A stretch of 64,000 nt of DNA from Rhynchospora pubera (taxonomy: Eukaryota; Streptophyta; Magnoliopsida; Poales; Cyperaceae), in NCBI GenBank assembly GCA_028095005.1, contig CM051459.1, positions 116,285,431-116,349,430 of the forward strand. Direction: 5' to 3'. Positions 56,034-64,000 of the stretch are shown piece by piece. Each line of letters starts with the position of its first letter. The first letter of the stretch is position 1. The position numbers and the translations under genes are program-made. Under the pieces are notes generated by a model that had not been told where the DNA came from, did no database searches, and was given only the letters and a program-made list of their open reading frames with translations.

Positions 56034-58381
56034 TAACTTTATTACATCATTTTGACAAATAATATATTTTTATTTTTGCCTATTGTCGTCGGCCCCCTTT
56101 TTTCATATAATAAGGATATGCAGTTTGTAAATGTGTCCTGCATAATTCTTTCAAATTAGGCATTTTTGGGGGAAATACAGAACTGAGCACTTGAACAACC
56201 TATTGGTATCCTTATTTTACCTTTTTTATGCAATTTGAACTTGATTTCTCTGAGAACAGTTGCTCTCTTTTATAGGCTTGGTCACCATTTGTTCTTGGCA
56301 CTGCAGTAAAATATCAACAAGAGTATTTCGGTCCCATCCCCCCCCCCCCCCCCACACACACACACACACACCCACCCACCCACCCACCCACCAGTAATAG
56401 AATGGAAATAAGATGAATATGGAGCAGGTTTTGAGAGAGTTACCTCAGAATCAAAAGAGACTTAAACATATGTCCTTATTATTGGATGAGAGATGCATTT
56501 TCTTCTATTCATTATAATGTCTTCTGTTTGTTAGAGGAATTATGAGCCACCTGTCTGAAAAATAGTTTTTACCATTCTGAAAGGTTTTGCTAGTTTGGTG
56601 GATGACATTGCTCAAGATTTCAATCACACTGGTTTTGAGTTGGGAATTGAGGTAAGTGCATTTGTCAATTTCATCTGCAATTTTGTCCTTTTTCGTGAAC
56701 TCTTATAGACAAGTCCTTTTCCAAATTTTTTGTGCTTTGTTTCAGTATCTTGTTGAAGTTCTTGAGGCAGTTTTCATAACTCGTCAAATTTTATACAAAG
56801 GTAAAGAATTGTTACTGATATTATGACTTCTAAGTTCTAACCCAGTAAATGGTGAGTACTAATTGGTATCCCTTCGTTGATTTGAACCCATCTCTTTTTG
56901 GGGTTTGGGTGGGACCCTGTGGGTGTGTAATGGTGGGTTGGGGGGGGGGGGGGGCGCTTTCTGAACTAATTGTGAGGTTATTCTAGTGGTTCTGACTAGA
57001 TGAAGGGGTGGATCTAAGCTTGCTCTGAGTTAAAATTTAGGCCTTTATACTTTATTTTTTTTAATAAAAATTTTGTAGGTGGGGCTTTTACCACCCTACC
57101 CTCAAATAAATAAATAAATAGGCCCTTGCAGTCAAGTTTTCTGAGAAACCTAGTTGGCTTGGCTTGGTATTCAATGGGTATATAGCATTTTAATTAGTGA
57201 CCTTTGCTTAGATTGTTGAGTTAATAAGTCTAGGGATTATTTAGTTTAATGACCCTAACTGTCTTTTTTTTTTTAGTTAGGGGAATTGTATTAGGTTTCC
57301 TATTATTCTTATGTGTAGATAGAAAAATGACCTTTGCTTGGTTTCATGTCTCTAATGTTAAGCTCTTAGATAGAAAAATGAAATCAACTTGGTCAGCTTT
57401 AATGCAAGATTTTCATTCCATAAACCTAATTAAACCAATAATTTATATGGTGCAGTCGGTTTAAAAATAATGAGATTGCTTGGAATTTGACTCCTCTTAG
57501 GCTTTCTCTGAACCTAAATGGAATTTTCAAAAAAAAAAAAGAACCTAAATGGAAGTTGGAGGTCATTTTGCAATACCTGTCAAAGTACTGTATGAAGGTA
57601 CGCACAACAACATGGTTTGTATATTATCAAATGTTTAACTTCTGCATGTTTTTGTGTTCTCTATTGTCTAGGCATCAGTTAGTACAAGGAGAGCAAATAT
57701 TCCCAATGAAATAACAGTGGATAATGTCTTATCTAATTTTTGTACCACTGTTAATGATAAAACTATTGCAGTAAATGTCAGTTCAGGCATCTTCCTGATG
57801 CTGTTGGCTCATCTTTTTCAGGTGGTGTTGCCTATAGACCTGATTTTCTATTGCTATATACTCTGATTTAATGATTAAACAATATCCTTACAAGTAATTT
57901 TGTTCTTAAAGGCTTGCTTATCAATACAAGAATATTATTGTACTGATAATTCAACCAAGAAGATCGGAAGCACGCCTGCTGAAATATCTAAGAAGTTTGT
58001 TTTTGCAATCAAGAATCTCAGAAAAACTGAAGAGTAAGTACCAAAAAGTGTTCTTGCACAGTGCATTACTTTATTTTTCTTGTTTTTTTTACTTGGTAAT
58101 TACTTAACTTAAATTTGTCCATGTTTATGCGGCCTCCAATTGAACTACTAAAATGTTTTAATAGATTAATTGATAAAAAAATTGCTAAGGATCTTCCTAA
58201 AGGGGTTGTCAATTCAATCCCACTTGGGTACTAGCCATGGTGTCGAACTTTTCATATCTCAATCTGGTTTGATACTCGTTCTTGTAGGGGACTGGAGATT
58301 GTGCCATTTGTGAAAAAAGCTTTGTTTACTGCTACATTAGTTGCTGGAAAAATAGAAAACGATGATATGCACATCCAATGA
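56034..58381 (+). pseudogene. SNI1 partial copy, decayed
   Basis: Intron-bearing copy of SNI1 from intron 3 to the stop codon. Exon 4 is deleted; exon 5 is cut after CTTGGCACTG (near 56303); exon 6 copy is 56584-56651, one base short; exon 7 copy (from about 56745) has lost its start; exons 8-11 are deleted. Exon 12 copy 57501-57597 has a 31-bp insertion made of a repeated GAACCTAAATGGAA and an A-run, breaking the frame. Exons 13 (57672-57821), 14 (57912-58033) and 15 (58288-58381) keep the exact lengths of the true gene (150, 122, 94) and good splice sites. Retention of introns means DNA-level duplication, not retroposition. The exon 6 donor is GT here. No start exon, so no SNI1 product is expected; a short 3' transcript is possible. 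Confidence 0.9.
56338..56393. repeat. C-run, (CA)n and (CCCA)n compound microsatellite
   Basis: Expanded from the shorter C-rich stretch CCCCCCCCCCTCCCCCC at about 24004 in SNI1 intron 5, so expansion followed the duplication. A separate G-run of about 15 occurs near 56940. Confidence 0.9.
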
Positions 58382-58451
58382 CGTGTATTAGCCCCTAGGT
58401 AGCCTCTACCTAGTCTTTCAAAAAAAAAAAAAATGACGTGTATTGGAACTA

Positions 58452-58487
<36 letters not shown>

Positions 58488-59282
58488 GGTGTGTGTTTTC
58501 TCCCTTTTTCTTGGCAAAACAACCCATGGGCGTCAGTATCATTTGAGGCCCAAATTTCATATTTCTCACCCTGATTGATATTGCCATTAATTTTGTGAAT
58601 GCTAGCATTTTGGTATATGCAACCGGTCATTGCATAAATGCAACCGAGGATAATATAAACTTATAAACATCATACTAATTTGTTTTCGGTACACAACAGA
58701 TGTATTTATAAGGAATGTTAATTGCGGTTGGCTGGAGACTATATTCACTAGTTTTACCAATATTTTAATATGCCGCTAGCAAGTTGTGGACGGTTGATGA
58801 CTATATAGTCATGTATAAGCGGGCGTAGATGTATATATGCTAGACTGTGGATGTATGCTCTAATAAAGTTTGAAATTAAAATCTCTAGAAAACTTAATCA
58901 AAGGAATAAATGCATTAAATTTTAATATGATTTTATTTCGTGAATGATAGAATCAGATCCTCGCTTTCCTTTCTTTAGTTAAAACCATTAATTGCAATAG
59001 GTCTGAACAGTTGAAAAAGCTGGAAAATACTTTTTGGTTCTAGCAGTGTATTAGCACTACTCTAGAAGAAAAATGTAATTTCTCATTCGCACCGTATTTG
59101 AAATGCGTATTTTGGAAAATGCAAGTTTGCTGATTTCATTCAGTGTTTTAAAAGTTAAAACGGACATGGAATTTGTAGTACAAAACCGGACGAATCGCTG
59201 ATAAATCCAAAGTAAGTTACTCAAAACTAAAAAAGTTCCATCGCGGTACAGTACAAAAGTGACCAGCTGTTACCCAGTATAA
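58382..59282. other. Copy of the SNI1 3' flank
   Basis: Homologous to about 26902-27845, including TATAGTCATGTATAAGCGGGCG and the CCAGCTGTTACCCAGT end. This means the duplicated segment reached almost to the MATH-BTB stop codon. (GT)n repeat at 58455-58486 is new here. Confidence 0.8.
58455..58486. repeat. (GT)n microsatellite
   Basis: About 16 uninterrupted GT units, absent from the parental SNI1 flank, which reads AGCACTGTG at the same place. Confidence 0.9.
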
Positions 59283-60117
59283 CTATGTGGGTTCGAATCT
59301 ATGTTACTCGGGTGCGGGTGCGGGTGTCGTATAGGATACGATGCGGGTGCGGGAATTCGTCATTTTTTTTAAATATCAGGATACGACAGTATATATAAAA
59401 TAATTTAAATAATTTATTTATATATTTTATAAAATAATATATTTATATATTTGTTAATCTAATATTCTCACTGGAAATTGAAATACATTTATTACTTGTT
59501 AGCCAATGTCAGTAAATTGACTAGCTATGTTAATCTAATACCTTTTATTGCAATATGTTATTGCCTTTATTTGTTACTTCAATTGGATTAAAATAATATA
59601 TTTATTTATATATAAACTTTGATATGTTTTTCTGAAACGGTTAAACTTAGATATATTAGCAGGTTCTTTCATAACTTATAATGCAGTTATATATAAAACT
59701 GGATTAAAATAATTCCTTTATTTGTTACTTCATTGATTAGTAACTTATCTAGTTTTTTCGTTAAATCCATTAAAAGTCCATAAAAGGCCCAGTGCAATTA
59801 AAGTGCATGTCCGGTTTTGAAGTGCAAGATTAGTCTCACATGGCAATTGTAAGTTATTCATGAGCGGTGTATATAGGATGAGTTCTAGCAGCACGGTAAG
59901 GATTTAAATGCCCTTCTGTTGTTTGTGCGTCCGTGTGCCATGCGCCTGTCTATGTGGTCAGTCGAGTGGAAGCGGATACGCGTATCTGTGAGTCAAACCG
60001 AAGTGGCGCACCCGGTGCGTATCGCACGCGAATCGCACACGTATGATGCCGATACGTAAAATGACCACATTCCCTGTTAAGTATAATTGCACACGGGATA
60101 CTAATAACATAGGTATA
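59283..60117. repeat. GGTGCGGGTGCGGGT-type repeat, possible transposon remnant
   Basis: Left part has CTATGTTACTCGGGTGCGGG and right part ends ATACTAATAACATAGG, giving imperfect inverted ends CTATGTTACT / CTATGTTATTAG. GC-rich GCGTATCGCACGC words lie at both sides and AT-rich DNA lies between. CCACATTCCCTGTTAAGTAT is duplicated at about 60064 and 60120. Tandem GTGCGGGT words are common in plant repeats, but I cannot name the family. Confidence 0.4.
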
Positions 60118-61264
60118 AACCACATTCCCTGTTAAGTATAAATAGTTGTACTGTTACTTTTAAGTACATCAAACACATTATCCTAACAAAAAAAAAATAA
60201 TAACGAAATAAGCATATTCATGAGTTATTTAAAAAACTAATTTAACAAATGAGAGCATATACGATGTAGCATGAATAATAAACTATCAAACTTATCTCTT
60301 CAGAATACTTCTAATTGATTTCCGGGTTGAACCGTTGAAGTCAGATCTCTTGTAATTTGCTCGGATCAAATTATGGTCGTCGATCTGGCAAGCATGCATA
60401 ATCCGATAAGACTGGAGATCAAATTTGCTCGGATATTGTCTTACAAAAACTTGTGATTATCTCAAAATATATATGTATTTCTGGCATCAAATTTTCAGCA
60501 TGTGCATGCAGAATTCCATCATATATATGTATATTCCAAAATCAAATTAGCATGTTGTTAGCGAGAGGACTGGAGATCTCCATTATTAGCTCTAAAATGG
60601 ACAGAAATATAGCTAGTAGATGCCGATTGTAACATACTCTTTTGTTCTTTTCTATCTCTGTTTTCCTTATATAAACTGAGATACCTCATGTTACATCGTT
60701 GCAAAGAATATTATCAATGAAATAGAAAAGCTTTCTCTCTTCTTCTGTAGCGTTTCAGTTTTCCTTCAATGTTGTAATTTATCAGTAGTGATGGGACAGT
60801 TCATAAGCACCAACAGTGGCGAAGCCAGGATTGAGGAATGACGAGGGCCAAAATCTGGCTAAATGAAATTGAGAATGAAGAAAATAATAAGTTTAAGTAC
60901 AAATTACTTGAAACAATATCAACATTCATTGATCTTTTTTTAACCGAAGCATCATTGAGCATAATATTTTGAACTTAGAGGAGGCCCATGAACTTAACTA
61001 TATAAATTTATCTTAATAAATTAACATACGATGAAACAAAATTCTAATTATTAGGGGGGGCCTGGCCCTTGCCAGTCCCCCTCTGTCTTCGCCACTGAGC
61101 ACCAATGTTTTTGCTGAAGAGATGCTTTCAACTGAGGCTGATGAGATAAATCTCATAAGCACCGATGGTTCTGGCAACGAGATTGTTTCAGTATGGACCG
61201 GTGAGACAAACCTCATAAGCACAGATTGTTTTTAATTATTCAAAGAAATTTATAATTTCATTAG
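60118..61264. other. Spacer with possible LTR scrap
   Basis: 60544-60750 has a TTATATAAAC box followed by AATATTATCAATGAAATAGA and a CT-rich stretch, which looks like the promoter-to-R/U5 part of an LTR, but no partner LTR or primer site was found. No gene. Confidence 0.35.
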
Positions 61265-61678
61265 GAGAAAGTTTAATATGCACCATAGTGCATAGGGCAT
61301 TCCGTGCACCACGGACTTTTTCGGGAGTATTTTTTGTAAAATGACAAATCTAATTCAACCAATCTAATCTACATATTGAAATCTCATAGAAAACCAAATT
61401 TTACAATTTTTTAGATTTTATTACTATTTTTTTCAAATTTTTTAAAAATGTCATTTTTGGAATGTTGTACTATTTACAATTTTCCAAAAATGGCATATTT
61501 TAAAAAATTCGGAAAAAATAGTAATAAAATCAAAAAAATTGTAAAATTTGGTTTTTTATTAGATTTCAATATGTAGATTAGATTGGTTAAATTAGATTTG
61601 CCAGTTTACAAAAATACCCTGAAAAAGTCCGTGGTGCACGGAATGCCCTATGCACTATGGTGCATATTAAACTTTCTC
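61265..61678. mobile_element. Foldback miniature element, subfamily B (GAGAAAG end), copy 2
   Basis: 414 bp flanked by the perfect 9-bp repeat TTTCATTAG (61256-61264 and 61679-61687). Ends GAGAAAGTTTAATATGCACC are perfectly mirrored, and pairing continues through GTGCATAGGGCATTCC and GTGCACCACGGACTTTTTC almost to the centre. Homologous to 21695-22087 and better preserved. The 9-bp target duplication is the hallmark length of Mutator-like elements. Confidence 0.85.
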
Positions 61679-62174
61679 TTTCATTAGTGCATGAAATTTT
61701 ATATAAATTATTCCAAAATTATGACAAATGCAATCATGCCATAGAGCTATTTTAATTTAATTATACAATTTCGTGAAATATGGAACATATGTTCCTTTTT
61801 TAATTATTTGAGCACATTTATTAATTGGCAAAATTGGATAAACCCCTCAAATCTTGCTCAATTGTATATAACCCCTTGCAATCATCGAAATCGGAAATAA
61901 CCTCCTGGATTCATGTCACTCTTGGATATAAACTCTTTTCATTGATTTAAACAATATTTATAATTTAAAATTTCAGTTTTTAACAAATATGACTAAATTA
62001 CCCTTTAGCTTTCGTGAGATCAGACAATGAGACACTAACTACGACCTTCCATCGCCTTGTCTTTTCGTTTTTACTAATGCAATTTGTAATCCCAAGTTTC
62101 ATGCTTGATTTCTTCAATTGTTGTTCAATTTGTGCTTAGTAAAGGAATTTGACGTTTAGATGGGATACAAGGTT
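61679..62174. other. Spacer, nothing recognised
   Basis: AT-rich; the first nine bases are the right target copy of the element before it. No coding frame. Confidence 0.4.
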
Positions 62175-62445
62175 TCACACTACACCGGGGACTATGTACT
62201 TAATAAGCGTAAGCCCACCGAGGTCTGTGTGGCATACGCCACCTCTGGTTGATGCAGTCTCAGACCTTCTTCGAATACATGCATCCAATATACCAAATTG
62301 CGTCACAGAAAAACCGTCATGCAAAACCTCAAATGCACCGACTCCAATTTGTTTCATTTCCTTTATTTTGGACAAGAAAGATGCAATACGAAAAAGTCCA
62401 TTAAAGCATGGGACAAGCCTATACACTACCTTTGCAAATGCAAAC
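62175..62445 (-). CDS. Possible last exon of an unrecognised minus-strand gene
   Basis: An open frame of about 90 codons ends at TGA 62175-62177 and has protein-like composition (FAFAKVVYRLVPCFNGLF, SKIKEMKQIGVGAFEVLHDG, SVTQFGILDACIRRRSE). It lacks an ATG at its start but an acceptor-like ACGCAG lies at about 62446. Another exon-like piece on the same strand, reading DPFSTSAPAI and bounded by TTTGTGCAG and GTGAGT, lies near 62690. I do not recognise the protein. It could be the 3' part of a gene running in from the right edge, or a dead fragment. The plus strand is also open here, which lowers confidence. Confidence 0.3.
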
Positions 62446-63600
62446 CTGCGTTTGCATTTCAGATAATTTGATTTTTAGAACAACCCTTAACACTCTGTTT
62501 GGTACGAAGGGAGGGCGGGGAAAGGGAAGGAAAAAATAGAGAGGGAAGGGATGGGAAGGAAAAAAATTTATTTTTTCTGTTTGGATGGTGCTTGAAGGGG
62601 AAAGAAAAAATTAATTTCCTTTCCTCGGTGCTACTTTCTCTAGATGAAACGTTTTTGTTTCACCAATGTATAGGAAAAACACTCACAATAGCAGGTGCAC
62701 TGGTTGAAAAAGGATCCCTGCACAAAATTTACAAAAGGAGAAGAATAACAATGGAAACAACAATATTAAGACAGGCATGCCAAAATACACAAAAAAAGAA
62801 AAAAAGAAAAGAAAAGATATACTTCAGTAATAGATAAACAATCTCATTTTAAATTGTCTACCAATTTAAAAGCCAACTACCATAAATTACCAATTTAAAA
62901 GGCGACCAATAGATGCATTAGTGTCCCTGTCTTTAGTGGTGGTAAGATTTGTTGGCGTTTGATTGGGGCTGTTCTCCATGTCAACATTTAACTTTTTTTG
63001 TCTTTTGGAATGAAGATTCCTTCATTTCTACATCTGGTACAGTAATTTTCTGAGCTATTAATGACATATGTCACTTCATCTTCTTGAGTGTTACCTCAGC
63101 ATTATAGGTTTCAACCTATAAAAGTAAAAGAAGAAAACATTAGCTATCTCAATGGTAGGTTGAGCTATCAATTTATACACTGACCAAACACTTCATCCCC
63201 TGTATCTAATGAAAAATCAGATTTTTACTTTGGCCAAATTTGCTTCTTGATTGCAAATTACTGGTAAAAAATGACAGGAAAAAATAAAGCGATGTTTAAC
63301 AGTTGAGTGGTACCAAATTGAATTTCAAATATCTATACAGAGACTTATAAAGTAATGTAACAATCGGTTCACCCCTTTCTGTTTTGCAATGCTTTTAATA
63401 GATGACTATGAATTGGTATTGATTGTTATAGGACTTCAAATTTTGGTATAACCAGTCCAAGCCAATCTGGCACAGTACCAAAATGAAGAACAAAAACAAA
63501 TATATGATCCCCTAAAGCTTACAATTTCTTTAATTTTTGGGATCATCTCAGAAGCTTTCAAGGAGGTAATACGCAAACATCAAATGACATCACCTGAAAG
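62446..63600. other. Spacer with GA-rich stretch
   Basis: 62505-62600 is GA-rich (GGGAAGGAAAAA) after TCTGTTTGGTACGAAGGG, resembling the ends of TTTGG-type miniature elements, but no partner end was fixed. No complete gene is seen. Confidence 0.35.
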
Positions 63601-64000
63601 AATGCTTCACCTCCTGCCTTTCATTTCAATTCATGGTGACTGTCATTCTAACTCCAGGAACAACTTCTTCTTTATAATGAGGGTCAATCACCTTAAAAAA
63701 ATTCAGTTAAAAACTATGATTACATTACAAAAAAATTTAATGAATGATTAAATGTCACATCAGAAAATACAAAGGTATTGCCTTCATGGAAGAATGAAAA
63801 TATCACTGCTATCGGGAAATGGTGTCTCAATGGAATTGGATCTCTCACCTGTGCAGGCAAAGAATTAGAAAATAAAAATTATTTATCATAATATGTGTAA
63901 GTAATTTTAATAAATAACCATAATGATAAAAGGGCAACAATATTTAAATGCAAAGACAAAGGAAATTGAAAGAAAGTAAGAGTACCTTGACATTTGGTCA
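63601..64000 (-). CDS. Possible exons of an unrecognised minus-strand gene at the window edge
   Basis: Minus-strand signals: CAAG|GTACTC donor at 63986-63985 after an open TDQMS-like stretch; TGCACAG acceptor at about 63851 before GTGAGAGATCC; TTTTTTTAAG acceptor at about 63692 before an open VIDPHYKEEVVPGVRMTVTMN followed by a stop. The pieces have no recognisable family and phases were not proven to join. The gene, if real, lies mostly beyond 64000. Confidence 0.22.

Noticed and set aside
56034..58381. Functional second SNI1 gene
   Set aside because: Lacks exons 1-4 and 8-11, exon 12 is frame-broken, and no start exon is present in the window.
62149..62466. 105-codon plus-strand frame
   Set aside because: Opposite to the more protein-like minus-strand frame in the same place; composition (Thr/Pro/Ser-rich) looks like an antisense by-product.

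Overview
The window is nuclear DNA of a flowering plant. Genes have many short introns with plant-type splice sites, intergenic DNA is AT-rich, and plant transposable elements are dense. The gene families are plant families: RABA1 and ROP GTPases, SNI1, MATH-BTB, DUF3537/GRL and peroxisomal acyl-CoA oxidase. I cannot decide the order or family of the plant from sequence alone.

Layout. 1-426 (-): 5' end of an ACX3-type acyl-CoA oxidase running off the window. 427-8407: repeat-rich spacer with foldback elements and, at 7371-8407, three adjacent Ac/Ds-like hAT miniature elements. 8411-13073: a decayed endogenous badnavirus-like (Caulimoviridae) fragment between 609-bp inverted copies of its own leader. 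14106-15968 (-): RABA1-type Rab GTPase, 2 exons. 18315-20265 (-): type I ROP GTPase, 7 exons, one GC-AG intron. 22944-26901 (+): SNI1, 15 exons, one GC-AG intron. 27881-28906 (-): MATH-BTB protein in one exon, convergent with SNI1. 28907-34528: spacer with miniature elements. 34529-44397 (-): a complete, apparently very young Ty1/copia element with matching 1761-bp LTRs, a 5-bp target duplication and an unbroken 1381-codon gag-pol. 44398-52760: spacer with a Tourist-like element and a Helitron 3' end. 52761-54868 (+): DUF3537/GRL multi-pass membrane protein, 6 exons. 56034-59282 (+): a decayed, intron-bearing segmental copy of SNI1 and its 3' flank. 59283-64000: repeats and weak evidence for exons of an unrecognised minus-strand gene.

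The protein genes do not form a pathway. They are independent housekeeping or signalling loci: peroxisomal beta-oxidation, trans-Golgi/recycling traffic, Rho-type polarity signalling, SMC5/6 and immunity, CUL3 substrate selection, and a putative membrane receptor or channel. The most notable features are the rearranged pararetrovirus integrant, the intact copia element, the cluster of hAT miniature elements, a foldback superfamily with a shared core but different ends, and the SNI1 copy that keeps a GT donor where the working gene has GC. All exon models were built by eye from reading frames and splice consensus.
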